From NCBI GenBank assembly GCA_029855935.1, contig JAGSHN010000004.1:62001-126000 (forward strand): a DNA stretch of 64,000 nucleotides, in the 5' to 3' direction. This DNA comes from Candidatus Thorarchaeota archaeon. Its GTDB lineage: Archaea; Asgardarchaeota; Thorarchaeia; Thorarchaeales; Thorarchaeaceae. The position numbers and the translations under genes are program-made. The notes under the pieces are model-generated. The model was not told the DNA's origin. It did no database searches and saw only the letters and a program-made list of their open reading frames with translations. Below are positions 41,527 to 50,819 of the stretch, piece by piece (the first letter of the stretch is position 1; the number at the start of each line of letters is the position of its first letter).

Positions 41527-42369
41527 TCAAGCGGCTGATAGTGTTCTAGAGCTGCGGTTCCTTATGAAGAGCACAATCGTAAACAGCAAATAGAGGGAAT
41601 AGGCCACTACCTCTAGAGCTGACGGATTACCATTGTACCCGAATAGTCCCTTGAGAATCCCGCCAACAAGCCCGTTCTCGTGAAGGAGCGGGAATGTTCC
41701 GTCATCCATCAGGGGAGGGTTGAGATTCCAGACCTCAAGTGGACCGATAAGGAGAAGGCCTGCCTCCTGTAGTTCGTGGATTCCGTAGCTGAACATCCCA
41801 GCTGCTATGAAGATGAGCATGATAGAGCTCCACTTAAGCATGGAGGACGGGCTCAACCGGATTGATCCACGGACCACCGCAAACCCAATCAGCGCTGCAA
41901 GGAGTATCCCGGCCGTGACTGCAATGACAGATGAGGACAGACCCTCAGTAGAGAATGCCATCGTGAATAGGGCCATCTCCACCCCCTCTCGCAAGATTAG
42001 TACGAATCCCAACGAGAAGATGCCGATACGACTGCCCGTCATAGTCTGTTGCTCGACTGAGGTTTCAATCTCCTGACGCATCTGTGACCCCCTGCGGGCC
42101 ATCCACACCAGCATCGTCGTCAGCAGGATGGCTGCAAATATCATCAGAAGACCTTCGAATACTGGAAGAACCTCAGGGTCGATACTCGCCCAAGAGAGTG
42201 CCAGAAGAGCGCCGAAACCAATGCTCACAAGTGCCGCTGTCACAACACTCGAAACTACAGCGGGTAGCAGGCTGTACCTCCCCGTCCTCACCAGATAGGA
42301 AACGATTGTCGCGACTATAAGGGCGGCCTCTAACCCTTCACGGAATATTATGAGCATGAGTGCAATCAT
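41527..42369 (-). CDS. FTR1 family iron permease-like protein
   Basis: About 280 residues, seven membrane helices expected. Both REGxE iron-binding motifs are present: FREGLEAAL near the start and LREGVEMAL near residue 130. The frame is open to a GTG at 42420, but a TATA-like CTTAAGATATTAACC lies inside this extension, so the ATG at 42369 (MIALMLIIFREGLE) is preferred. It probably imports ferric iron or exchanges other cations. No partner oxidase or cytochrome gene is adjacent. Confidence 0.9.
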   Translation of the reverse strand: MIALMLIIFREGLEAALIVATIVSYLVRTGRYSLLPAVVSSVVTAALVSIGFGALLALSWASIDPEVLPVFEGLLMIFAAILLTTMLVWMARRGSQMRQEIETSVEQQTMTGSRIGIFSLGFVLILREGVEMALFTMAFSTEGLSSSVIAVTAGILLAALIGFAVVRGSIRLSPSSMLKWSSIMLIFIAAGMFSYGIHELQEAGLLLIGPLEVWNLNPPLMDDGTFPLLHENGLVGGILKGLFGYNGNPSALEVVAYSLYLLFTIVLFIRNRSSRTLSAA

Positions 42370-42450
42370 TATCAACAGACCGTTAACAATGGTTAATATC
42401 TTAAGTGATTTGGTGCGCACGTAAAATGGAGGCCAATAGGACGGAGATGG

Positions 42451-42535
42451 TGCGGAGGGCGAGATTTGAACTCGCGAACTTCTACAAGACCAGATCCTAA
42501 GTCTGGCGCCTTTGACCTGGCTTGGCTACCTCCGC
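42451..42535 (-). tRNA. tRNA-Leu (anticodon TAG)
   Basis: A class II tRNA: acceptor GCGGAGG/CCTCCGC, discriminator A, and CCA encoded at 42450-42448. The anticodon loop CTTAGGA on stem CCAGA/TCTGG gives TAG. The variable arm is long. No intron. A GGTTATAATTCC TATA-like element lies about 50-60 nt upstream on the minus strand. Confidence 0.95.
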
Positions 42536-42611
42536 ATAGACAGGGGTGGCAACCGGGGAACGACGTATCAACTCCGCAGACAGGGAATTATAACCATTTG
42601 GGCGGGGTCAA

Positions 42612-42746
42612 TCACGCCTCAACAGTCCATACCTTTTTGCAGCGGGGACAGCGATAGTTCTTTCTATACCGACCATTCCCGACAAGTTCCCGCTTCACAA
42701 GTGCTACATCCCGATTGCCACATCTTGGACAAACAACTTCAGTCAT
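42612..42746 (-). CDS. Short zinc-ribbon protein of unknown function
   Basis: 44 residues from ATG 42746: TEVVCPRCGNRDVALVKREL, then NYRCPRCKKVWTVEA; two CxxC pairs form a zinc ribbon like those in transcription factor or ribosomal proteins. The frame continues upstream to 42854 but that region overlaps the eS1 promoter element and is not family-like. It is divergent from eS1, and followed by tRNA-Leu. Confidence 0.65.
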   Translation of the reverse strand: MTEVVCPRCGNRDVALVKRELVGNGRYRKNYRCPRCKKVWTVEA

Positions 42747-42852
42747 GAGGCTAGGCACCCTGCACTCGCCTACACAGATGTGAATATCTAGTTTGTTGCG
42801 ATGGCATGTGCCTGGCAGTCGGAAGACTATCGGACCACGAGAGCAGTGAGTC

Positions 42853-42870
42853 ATGTCACAACGTTTTTAT
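42853..42870 (+). promoter_or_regulatory. Promoter element before eS1, identical to that before rpo7
   Basis: The same 18 bases as at 28785-28802, ATGTCACAACGTTTTTAT. It lies about 115 nt before the eS1 ATG, so the expected leader is about 90 nt, again long. Confidence 0.55.
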
Positions 42871-42984
42871 TGGCCTCGTAGAAAGTCGCGCAGACCCCTG
42901 CCTAAAGAAGAAGAGTGGGGCCTTGCCATTCCCTGGACCGCCCTAATTGTTGGTCCGATGGTCCAGTGAGAGAGTGATGTCGAC

Positions 42985-43635
42985 ATGTCCTCAAGAAGTA
43001 GACAGGCATCTGCACGGACACGTGACAAGTGGAGAGAGAAAGAGTGGTACACGATACTGGCACCAGACTACTTCGATAACAAGGAGATAGGTCTCACTCC
43101 AGCCAGTGACCCAGGCCTGCTCATCGGCCGGACTGTCCAACCCACCCTCTACGAACTCACCGGGGACTATATCAAGAATCACGATCGCGTCAAGATCAAG
43201 TTCAAGATCGTAGAGGTCGTGGGTAAACAGGCCAAGACCGTCTTCCACGGCCACGACTGGAGCTCTGATTATCTGCGAGGACTAATCAGACGAGGAACAT
43301 CACGAATAGACTGGATTGGCCCAATCCTCACCAAGGACGACTACCTGATGAGGATATCGGTCATCGTCTTTACGACAAAGAGAGCAAAGACCAGCCAAGA
43401 ACACGCCGTACGAAAGGCCATCGAGAAGGTGATCAGAGCTCACGCCAAGAAGCACTCGTTTGACGAGCTGGTCCAGAAGGTTGTGCTGGGCGATTTGGCG
43501 GCGGAGGTGCGCCAAGAGGTAGAGCCCATCATTCCAATAAGAGAGTGCGAGATTCGCAAGAGCAAGGTGCTCAAGGGGCCGGAGGAGGTCAAGGCCCGGC
43601 GCGCTAGACTCCGCAGAGGGGCGTCGGCAGGCTGA
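42985..43635 (+). CDS. rps1e: Small ribosomal subunit protein eS1 (S3Ae)
   Basis: 216 residues. RTRDKWREKEWYTILAPDYF, IGRTVQPTLYELTGDYIK and GHDWSSDYLRGLIRRGTSRIDW are archaeal eS1. It binds the 30S platform near the mRNA exit. Transcribed alone, from the long-leader promoter. The tail is basic. Confidence 0.96.
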   Translation: MSSRSRQASARTRDKWREKEWYTILAPDYFDNKEIGLTPASDPGLLIGRTVQPTLYELTGDYIKNHDRVKIKFKIVEVVGKQAKTVFHGHDWSSDYLRGLIRRGTSRIDWIGPILTKDDYLMRISVIVFTTKRAKTSQEHAVRKAIEKVIRAHAKKHSFDELVQKVVLGDLAAEVRQEVEPIIPIRECEIRKSKVLKGPEEVKARRARLRRGASAG

Positions 43636-43827
43636 AACTCACAGTCGAGCTCTGAGGAGCATACTACCAGTCAGAGACATATGAGTCCGCGACGACATTC
43701 ATAGATTGTGTACCACAAACGAACCGAGTTTCAGTCTGAGGGCCGCCTCAAGTTCCGAGGGGGCATCTGAAAGAATATATGGTGCGCCGGGGTCTGCACA
43801 CTGGACTCATCGAGTTGGTGTCCCAGA

Positions 43828-44238
43828 ATGCCTCCAAAGGACATGAACATCATAGTCTTTGGCTGTATGCAATGCATGTATGCCGCCGCCGACCTAGCCG
43901 GAACGATGAAGCTCCAATATGATGCCAGCGCCAGAATAATCAGGATGCCGTGTACTGCGCGGCTGGACATCAATTTCATTCTCAAAGCATTGCAGGAGGG
44001 CGCCGATGGGGTCCTTGTTGTCGGATGCCATCCGGGCGACTGCGCATACAAGACTGGCAACTTGGGGGCAGAGAGACGAGTCCGTTTTGCGAGAAAGCTG
44101 ATTGGACAACTTGGTCTGAATGAGGACCGTGTCAAGATGGTCTTCGTCAGTGCAGCAGAGGGGGACAAGTTCGCTGCAGAGGTCAATAAGTTTGCAGATC
44201 AGATTCGCAAGATAGGTCCAAATCCAATCCGTCTATGA
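43828..44238 (+). CDS. MvhD/FlpD-like electron-transfer protein (hydrogenase delta subunit family)
   Basis: 136 residues. IIVFGCMQCMYAAADLAGTMKLQYD, RIIRMPCTARLDINFILKALQEGADGVLVVGCHPGDCAYKTGN match MvhD, whose cysteines bind a [2Fe-2S] cluster and pass electrons to HdrA. No hdrA or hydrogenase genes are adjacent. A GAATATATGG TATA-like element lies about 50 nt upstream, so it appears to be monocistronic. Confidence 0.88.
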   Translation: MPPKDMNIIVFGCMQCMYAAADLAGTMKLQYDASARIIRMPCTARLDINFILKALQEGADGVLVVGCHPGDCAYKTGNLGAERRVRFARKLIGQLGLNEDRVKMVFVSAAEGDKFAAEVNKFADQIRKIGPNPIRL

Positions 44239-44334
44239 TAGATTCCACACCCGACTAGGACACCGCAATGAAGCTGTGTAGTTGGAGGGTGTACCAAGAT
44301 CAAGGACCGAGTCATTCATAGAAGAGAGATATGG

Positions 44335-44416
44335 CGCCGAGGACGAGATTCGAACTCGCGAGCCACAAGGGCAACGGTTTTCGAGACCGTCTCCGTAACC
44401 ACTTGGATACCTCGGC
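44335..44416 (-). tRNA. tRNA-Ser (anticodon CGA)
   Basis: A class II tRNA: acceptor GCCGAGG/CCTCGGC, G discriminator, CCA encoded at 44334-44332. The anticodon loop CTCGAAA on an ACGGT/ACCGT stem gives CGA. The acceptor stem is the same as that of the TGA tRNA-Ser at 4816. No intron. Confidence 0.95.
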
Positions 44417-44507
44417 GCAGTTGGAAGGCCTAGGGGGTGGGTTCCCAAGTATAAGAGATTCGTAAATAGGATTTAATGTTAATGCTAGTGCACGTGTCAA
44501 TGGATTG

Positions 44508-45965
44508 TTAATGAGTGCGCTGTGCGGAATCGATGGCTCTGTGCATGACCGATCGTGCGATTGAAACAACTCGGTTGAGTGCATGTTCCGTTCTTGCTCC
44601 AGCATATAGACGTGCCTTGGGCTCTGTTCCAGAAACCCTGACAAGTACGTAGGAGCCATCACTGCACTCGACGCGTACCCCATCTATGTCGAGGACACGA
44701 TCAACGTGCGGGATCTCCTCAGGTAGAGTCTTCAGAACGAAATCCATGAAGGGACGTTTGACGTCATCGGGACAGTCGATATGCTCACGCAGCATCGGAT
44801 ACTTGGGAATAGACGCCATCAGACGCTTGCAGCTACCGTACCCAATCTCTTTGACGAGCTGGGCGAAACGTACAGCACCGACAGTTCCATCCATCCATAG
44901 GCCTAGGTCTACGAATATGGGTTTCCACGGTTCAGAGGCAAAGACAATCTCATCTGCACGTACACCAACGAACTGCTCCTGAAGTGATCCCAAGGGGACG
45001 CGCACCACTTCTCCCCCAGCACGTGAAACAATCTCGTCAATCACACTTGAGGTGTCAATCGATACAACAATCACGCCTGACCCTCTGCGTTCCAACTCGT
45101 CACGTGCAAAGACCGCGATGACGCGGTTCTGGTCGATGAACGAGCCATCTTCATCTAGCACGGCGACCCGATCCCCATCACCGTCATGACAAAGCGCCAC
45201 CGAAACGTTCAATTCTGCGGTCATCTGCATGGTATCTTCAAGGTTCTTCGGGGATGGTTCGGCGGGGCGGCCGGGAAAATGACCATCCTGATGGGAGTTG
45301 ACGGCTACCACCGAGAAACCAAAGCTTCCGAGTAGCCTAGGCGTATAGGATGATGCGGCCCCATTGGCGAGATCAACCAACACCCTCGTTCCCTCGCCAC
45401 TGCCTCCACGAGAGGCGAGGAACTCCCGGACGTGACGCATGTAAGGGACAGACGGCTCTTGGCGGAGAACCCTACCAATGCGGTGCCATGGGGCCGAGCG
45501 GAAGTCGTGACTAAAGATGCGGTTCTCTATGTGACTTTCTTCTGCGTGAGTGAATTCACGACCAGCCTTGAAGAACTTGAAGCCATTGTCGGATGGAGGA
45601 TTGTGACTGGCCGTGATGATGACAGATGCGTCAATACCATTGACTGAACTGAAGAATGCCACATTAGGCATCGATGCGACACCCAGATTGACGACATTCA
45701 CTCCCGTGGACAAAGCACCGCTGACGAAAGCGTTCAGAAGCATTGTACGCGAGGTTCGTGCGTCCGTTGCAACGGCAATGGTGGCATTGCCGTTCAACTC
45801 GCTTCCTAGAGCACGACCAAGGCCAAGTGCCAAGTCGATGTCTACGCGATCGAGGCCGCCTCGAATTCCTGAGGTTCCAAAGAGGCGTCGTCGTCTTCGA
45901 GCCATTGTACGAAAAGCCTCGTCAGCGGACTGTAGCATGCACAAGATGAGTCTTCCGAAACGCAT
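44508..45965 (-). CDS. Phosphomannomutase/phosphoglucosamine mutase family enzyme
   Basis: 485 residues. RRRRLFGTSGIRG, the phosphoserine loop ITASHNPPSDNGFKFF (Ser near 120), the metal loop HDGDGDRVAVLDEDG, and VSGTEPKARLY (phosphate-binding) give a complete enzyme. The exact sugar (glucosamine, mannose or glucose phosphate) cannot be told from sequence. The ATG overlaps the PhoU-like stop as TAATG, indicating coupling; an ATG at codon 10 or 21 would give a more family-like N-terminus. Confidence 0.92.
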   Translation of the reverse strand: MRFGRLILCMLQSADEAFRTMARRRRRLFGTSGIRGGLDRVDIDLALGLGRALGSELNGNATIAVATDARTSRTMLLNAFVSGALSTGVNVVNLGVASMPNVAFFSSVNGIDASVIITASHNPPSDNGFKFFKAGREFTHAEESHIENRIFSHDFRSAPWHRIGRVLRQEPSVPYMRHVREFLASRGGSGEGTRVLVDLANGAASSYTPRLLGSFGFSVVAVNSHQDGHFPGRPAEPSPKNLEDTMQMTAELNVSVALCHDGDGDRVAVLDEDGSFIDQNRVIAVFARDELERRGSGVIVVSIDTSSVIDEIVSRAGGEVVRVPLGSLQEQFVGVRADEIVFASEPWKPIFVDLGLWMDGTVGAVRFAQLVKEIGYGSCKRLMASIPKYPMLREHIDCPDDVKRPFMDFVLKTLPEEIPHVDRVLDIDGVRVECSDGSYVLVRVSGTEPKARLYAGARTEHALNRVVSIARSVMHRAIDSAQRTH

Positions 45966-46939
45966 TAGTCGCGAGGTAACGCCAAATCCACTATGTCCTT
46001 TGCGGCCTCACCAATCTTCTGTAGACTGTCAATCACCAGCAGGAGGGGTTGCAGGAACTCGCTCGAAGAGCCGATTAAATCCTGTCTGAGGGAAGCAGTC
46101 GACTTCGTGAGATTCTTCTCCGCATTCATGACCCACGCCACCTTCTCAGCATCGAATCTGAAGAGATTGGTCACTGACCGTGAGAGCATCTCCTGAGCCA
46201 GATCAGCAATCTCACGAACACGATCCACCAGCGCAGATGAGATAGGTCGCTCCGTCTGAGAGGCGATGTCAACAGCCAAGTCAGCGACTCTCTCGATATA
46301 CTGCACTGCGAGACGAAAGTCCAGCGCCTCGACAGGTGCAATGCTCATCTTCTCGGATACGCTGGGGTATTGAATAGCCGATCTAAGCTCACGGACTATC
46401 AGGAAGAACAGTCGGTCAACCTCCTCATCACGCATCTGTACTGCCGATGCAAGAGATCTGTCCCCTGAGAGGAACGCCGTAAGAGCATCGCGTAACATTC
46501 TCGTTGCCAACAGGTTCATCCGCTTCATGGCCTTGTTGACAGGGATTGTGGAGGGGTCGACCAGACATTGTACAACCAGCTGTCGCTCATCCTCATCGGT
46601 AATCTCGAGCGCCACAAACCGCTTGATTATTGTTTCGAGTTCTTCGCGTTGTTCATCGGTTATTGGAGAGTCACTGATGACTCTGATTTCATCAAATCCC
46701 AGCAGGTACTTACTTGTGATACTCCAGCGAAGGTTGGAACTGATGCTGACAGTAGTTGTGCGCGGCTCTCCTGCCTTGGGCAATCGTGGGTCCACAATCA
46801 GACAGCCGTCCTCGCGTTCTGACACAACAACAGGGTCACCCTTCTTTAGATTCTGTCTGACGACCCATTCCTTGGGCAGGATTATGAGGAATGAGCTGCC
46901 ATTCTTTCCGCCAGTCTGTTGCAATCTTCTAATGTCCAT
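45965..46939 (-). CDS. PhoU-like protein with N-terminal AbrB-type domain
   Basis: 324 residues. The N-terminal swapped-hairpin DNA-binding domain reads IRRLQQTGGKNGSSFLIILP and KEWVVRQNLKKGDPVVVS; PhoU helical repeats follow (ALTAFLSGDRSLASAVQMRDEEVDRL, ERVADLAVDIASQ). Archaeal proteins of this layout are thought to regulate phosphate uptake. No pst genes are adjacent here; its partner is a sugar-phosphate mutase, so phosphate or sugar-phosphate control is inference. Confidence 0.88.
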   Translation of the reverse strand: MDIRRLQQTGGKNGSSFLIILPKEWVVRQNLKKGDPVVVSEREDGCLIVDPRLPKAGEPRTTTVSISSNLRWSITSKYLLGFDEIRVISDSPITDEQREELETIIKRFVALEITDEDERQLVVQCLVDPSTIPVNKAMKRMNLLATRMLRDALTAFLSGDRSLASAVQMRDEEVDRLFFLIVRELRSAIQYPSVSEKMSIAPVEALDFRLAVQYIERVADLAVDIASQTERPISSALVDRVREIADLAQEMLSRSVTNLFRFDAEKVAWVMNAEKNLTKSTASLRQDLIGSSSEFLQPLLLVIDSLQKIGEAAKDIVDLALPRD

Positions 46940-47097
46940 ATTCTAACCGCCTGTCACTCCGTATCCAGACAACGCTCCAATGGTTTACACCGATACTCCT
47001 GAGTCAAGTACCTTGTTGTCAGCACATAGCGTCTGACTCGGGACATCTGCGCCTGAACCTTTAAGACGAATTGACAAATCACAGTTGCGATGGATAA

Positions 47098-48852
47098 TTG
47101 AATCCCAAGGTACGAAAGACAATTCTGAAGAGATTTGTGACTTCGGGCTTTCAGATTGCTCCTGACGCGCTTGACCTCATCACCAACTCCGATGGACCAG
47201 CAGAAACTGCGGAACGCGTGCTGAGGGCAATCACAGGACACAGCACAGGCGTCGTCATCTCACGGTCAGTTGTTGAGAGAATCCTCAGTGGGACCTGGGG
47301 AGAAGAAGAGAAGGAAGAGAGCCAAGCGGAGAACACAGGCCGTGTGACCGTAGCAATGATGGATAATACCGAGACCTGTACAGAGAAGAGCGGTACCGCT
47401 TGTGTAGATGGTGCGATTGTAGCAAGCGAAGAAACGGAAAACGAGGCTCACGAACAAGATAAGGAAGAGCCACAGCAGACGGACAGGACACCAATAAGGA
47501 AGATTAAGAACCCAACACTTGATTCCCTCACTGCCGAGGGGACAATTGAGGATTTTCACGCTCTGTTCCTAGATCGATTTGAGAGGATAAAATCGCTGTA
47601 CTCACGGCGTGTTGACACACAGGGCGCCCTCTCACTGTCTGCGGCAAAGTCGCTGAGATATGAGGCATACAGGCGTAAGGCACTGAGAAAGGGAGGCGGC
47701 CCTCCAGAGAGGTCACTCTCAATCAAGGTTATTGGAATGGTGAGAAACAAGAGGGTCTCTCGGTCGAGGAACACAATCATTGAACTGGAGGACTTGGAGG
47801 ACACTCTCACTTGCATCATACCCAACAACCGACCAGGCAAGGAGGGGCAGATGCTTGCAGAGAGTGGGAATCTTCTACTTCTTGACGAGGTGATATGCAT
47901 CTCTGGTACGATTGATCAGGATGGCCGCCTAATAGCAGATGGTGTGATCTTTCCAGATATTCCAGTTTCACGCTTAGGAGGACGCGCCCAGAGAGACACC
48001 TATGCTGCATTCATTTCGGATATCCACTATGGCTCAAAGGAGTTCCTAGAGGACGAGTTTGACCGGTTCATCGATTGGTTGAGAGGCGTGGATGTAGATA
48101 CCCAAGACAGATCTATGGTGTCGAGAGTCGAATATCTGTTCATAGCTGGCGACTTGTGCGATGGGGTTGGTGTCTATCCAACGCAACAGGAGGATCTCCT
48201 CATCACAAGTGTCCGTGAGCAGTATGAAGAGCTCGCCCGCAAGCTCAGACGGCTACCAGAGCGAATCAAGATAATCTGTATCCCCGGAAACCACGATGCG
48301 AGCCGACAGGCTCTCCCGAGACCGCCAATACCGGAGGAGTTTGCAGAGGGACTGTACAGACTCGGGGATCGGGTGGTAATGCTCGGAGATCCCAGTCAGA
48401 TTGTTGTTGAGGGGGTCAATGTGCTTCTTGTGCATGGTGATTCACTTGATGACCTTGTGACTCAGATTCCGGGAGCATCATACAGGAGGCCTGCCCTTGC
48501 AATGAAAGAACTCCTGCGCAAGAGGCATCTCGCTCCACTCTATGGGGGCAAGACAGAGCTGGCACCAGGCCATCGTGACTGGCTTGTGATAGAGGACGTT
48601 CCGGACATAGTGCATTTCGGTCACGCACATCACAACGCAGTGGACAACTATCGTGGAGTACAGATCATCAATTCTGGAACATTTCAGTCTCAGACAGACT
48701 TTATGAGAAAGCAGGGAATAGAACCAACACCGGGAATAGTGACACTTGTCAATCTCCATACCGGCGCTCCCACTGTACGGGTGTTCTACGACTTTGCCAC
48801 ATCAGGAGATGTGGCTGTGAGAGCAAGTGGTCGGACAGTGTCATCCTCCTAG
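47098..48852 (+). CDS. polB: DNA polymerase D small (exonuclease) subunit DP1
   Basis: 584 residues. The N-terminal helical part is followed by a charged linker rich in Glu, then an OB fold (IIELEDLEDTLTCIIPNN) and a calcineurin-like phosphoesterase domain with ISDIHYGS, AGDLCDG, IPGNHDASRQ, LVHGDSLDD and HFGHAHHN. All metal ligands seem present, so the 3'-5' exonuclease should be active. It pairs with DP2, which is not in the window. TTG start. It is 9 nt from the convergent CPBP gene. Confidence 0.93.
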   Translation: MNPKVRKTILKRFVTSGFQIAPDALDLITNSDGPAETAERVLRAITGHSTGVVISRSVVERILSGTWGEEEKEESQAENTGRVTVAMMDNTETCTEKSGTACVDGAIVASEETENEAHEQDKEEPQQTDRTPIRKIKNPTLDSLTAEGTIEDFHALFLDRFERIKSLYSRRVDTQGALSLSAAKSLRYEAYRRKALRKGGGPPERSLSIKVIGMVRNKRVSRSRNTIIELEDLEDTLTCIIPNNRPGKEGQMLAESGNLLLLDEVICISGTIDQDGRLIADGVIFPDIPVSRLGGRAQRDTYAAFISDIHYGSKEFLEDEFDRFIDWLRGVDVDTQDRSMVSRVEYLFIAGDLCDGVGVYPTQQEDLLITSVREQYEELARKLRRLPERIKIICIPGNHDASRQALPRPPIPEEFAEGLYRLGDRVVMLGDPSQIVVEGVNVLLVHGDSLDDLVTQIPGASYRRPALAMKELLRKRHLAPLYGGKTELAPGHRDWLVIEDVPDIVHFGHAHHNAVDNYRGVQIINSGTFQSQTDFMRKQGIEPTPGIVTLVNLHTGAPTVRVFYDFATSGDVAVRASGRTVSSS

Positions 48853-48861
48853 GCTCAGGCA

Positions 48862-50574
48862 CTATGGGGCATGTTGATGTCTAAACGTGTGCCCAGGTGA
48901 TGAGTCAACAGTCGATACTCTCCTAGAATCGGATGAAGACACGGTCGGCAGGGGAGCTGTGACTGCAACCGAACTCGACTCCTGGGGCTGTGCAACATGC
49001 AAACTGGCCCGCCATATCAAGATGGACATGATTGCCAGCGAGCCGACAAAGATTATGGCTGTGAGAGTGATGAGAAGGGGATTAGACGGGGGAGTGTCCG
49101 GACCCTGCATGGTCGACGGGAAACCTACTTTGAGGAATTCGTTCAGGAAGTTGATGAGAGTGTGTGCTGTGATTGTGCCGACTAGCGATTGTTTCGCGCT
49201 AAAGTATACATAGTAGATAGCAAAGAATACGCCCAGAAGAGCTGAGAATACCACCGATATGCCCATTTCAACCAGCAGCCTCGTACCTTGAAAACCATTT
49301 GCAATGGGCCACACAATGTGCCAGAAACCGAACAAGACTGATGACAGTACAATGGCACGTCCGGCATTCATTCGGAGATTGAGTGTGTTGAACAGCAGGC
49401 CGCGGAAATAGGTTTCCTCCATGATTGCATTTGTGAGAAAGAAGACGAATCCGTACCAGAGAAGGTCCGCATTGACTATCCCAATTCCTAGAGGCTCGGA
49501 TGTAAAGAGTGAGAAGAGTGCCTGAGGAACCACCACCCCTGCGGAGTATAGAACGATTCCAACCGCGGTACCAACTACAAGATGTGTCCTGAGAGAGGCC
49601 GAACTCAAGCCGAGGATTGATGAAACCTCATTGCGTCGAAAGAACCAGAATGTGGCGAGAAGGATGAGAAGCGGGAATAGCTTCGATGGAAGTATGTTGA
49701 TGGGCGTGGACCCCAGATCAAACACGAAGATATCAGCAAGACGCCACAGTGTTGCTACAGAGAAGAGTGCGAGTGTGAGTCGGAGGAGTCCACTACGAGA
49801 CAACAAGACTGTTTCATCCAGGGTTTCGACTGTACCAAGCGAGCTGTCGTGGAGTAGACCGCCGATATCATTCGAGGTAGTCATCAAGTTGCCCTCAGAG
49901 GGGAATTCGCTGACAAGAGGGCTCGTCACCTCACCGGGAACGGGCGTGCGGGAGGACGACCGATGCCAGGGATTCGTTAGGGCGATGGCGGCAGTAACCG
50001 TTCCCAGCCCGTTGCAAAGGCCATTGACAATGGGGTTTGTAGCCGTAATCTGCCCGATAGAGATTAGCGCCAATGCAATGACCATAAGGCCACTGCGCAC
50101 CTCCCTGAGGCGCCTCGTCTTCCATGTGATGAGGAAGGTCAGAGCCAGAAGAAGCGTCACAGTCAATACAATGGGTATGCATAGTAACAGGATTGTCAAC
50201 TGGCTTGCAGAGAAGAACACTGCGCCAACCCAATAGATTGTCATCAGTCCAATCAGACGGGGGTGGTGGCGTCGGTACTGAGGAGTCCAGATCTCCAGCA
50301 GGGCCACCATGAGGGGTAGGACAGTTCCAAGAATGACGAGGGACCTGATCTTGAAGACCCATAACGAGTCCGGAAGCACATTGTCCATCACAAGAGCCCG
50401 AAGCAGGTTGTTCAGGCCGTGCGACAGGAAAGTGATGCCGAAAACAAGAGGAAGGTCCGAATACAGACGGACCTCTTGGCGACTCCACGATTGAAGTAGA
50501 TAGAGTCCAACGAGAAAGGACACAAGAGTGGTTGCTATCGTGAGGGGGAGATAGGTAAGGGTCACAGACTGCAA
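48862..50574 (-). CDS. CPBP-family intramembrane metalloprotease with extra membrane domain
   Basis: 570 residues, more than a dozen hydrophobic helices. The CPBP protease domain is in the C-terminal half: EETYFRG (Glu 386/387), FGFWH (415-419) and HTLINF (His 471). The first 200 residues form another multi-pass domain, joined by a polar loop of about 60 residues. CPBP proteins process prenylated or other membrane proteins; here the substrate is unknown. The tail of about 50 residues is polar, Ser/Val-rich. Confidence 0.8.
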   Translation of the reverse strand: MQSVTLTYLPLTIATTLVSFLVGLYLLQSWSRQEVRLYSDLPLVFGITFLSHGLNNLLRALVMDNVLPDSLWVFKIRSLVILGTVLPLMVALLEIWTPQYRRHHPRLIGLMTIYWVGAVFFSASQLTILLLCIPIVLTVTLLLALTFLITWKTRRLREVRSGLMVIALALISIGQITATNPIVNGLCNGLGTVTAAIALTNPWHRSSSRTPVPGEVTSPLVSEFPSEGNLMTTSNDIGGLLHDSSLGTVETLDETVLLSRSGLLRLTLALFSVATLWRLADIFVFDLGSTPINILPSKLFPLLILLATFWFFRRNEVSSILGLSSASLRTHLVVGTAVGIVLYSAGVVVPQALFSLFTSEPLGIGIVNADLLWYGFVFFLTNAIMEETYFRGLLFNTLNLRMNAGRAIVLSSVLFGFWHIVWPIANGFQGTRLLVEMGISVVFSALLGVFFAIYYVYFSAKQSLVGTITAHTLINFLNEFLKVGFPSTMQGPDTPPSNPLLITLTAIIFVGSLAIMSILIWRASLHVAQPQESSSVAVTAPLPTVSSSDSRRVSTVDSSPGHTFRHQHAP

Positions 50575-50819
50575 GGATACTCACCCGTGCCGCAATAGTA
50601 GTTCCGATATCACGTGCTGACCGCACTACTTAAGGTCCTACAGGGAATAGAGCAACAGTCCGCAGGCTCGCAGACTGTCAAGTTGATAGAAGACTTCTGC
50701 TCGGTGACTCCGTTCAGCAACTTTAAGTGACTTGCAGCGAAGAGCCCGATGAATAGTGCTGGGATGATAGTTCACGACTGTTCCGGCCATCTCTAACTGA
50801 GATGGAGAGATGATGACGG
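50575..50819. other. Divergent promoter region between CPBP gene and mcm
   Basis: 245 nt without a gene. GCAACTTTAAGTGACT (50719-50733) may be the mcm TATA box, about 95 nt before its ATG; GCACTACTTAAGGTCC (50622-50638) may serve either strand. Confidence 0.35.

Noticed and set aside
44233-44448. Minus-strand open frame of about 70 codons
   Set aside because: It contains tRNA-Ser (CGA) and is a by-product of the tRNA sequence.
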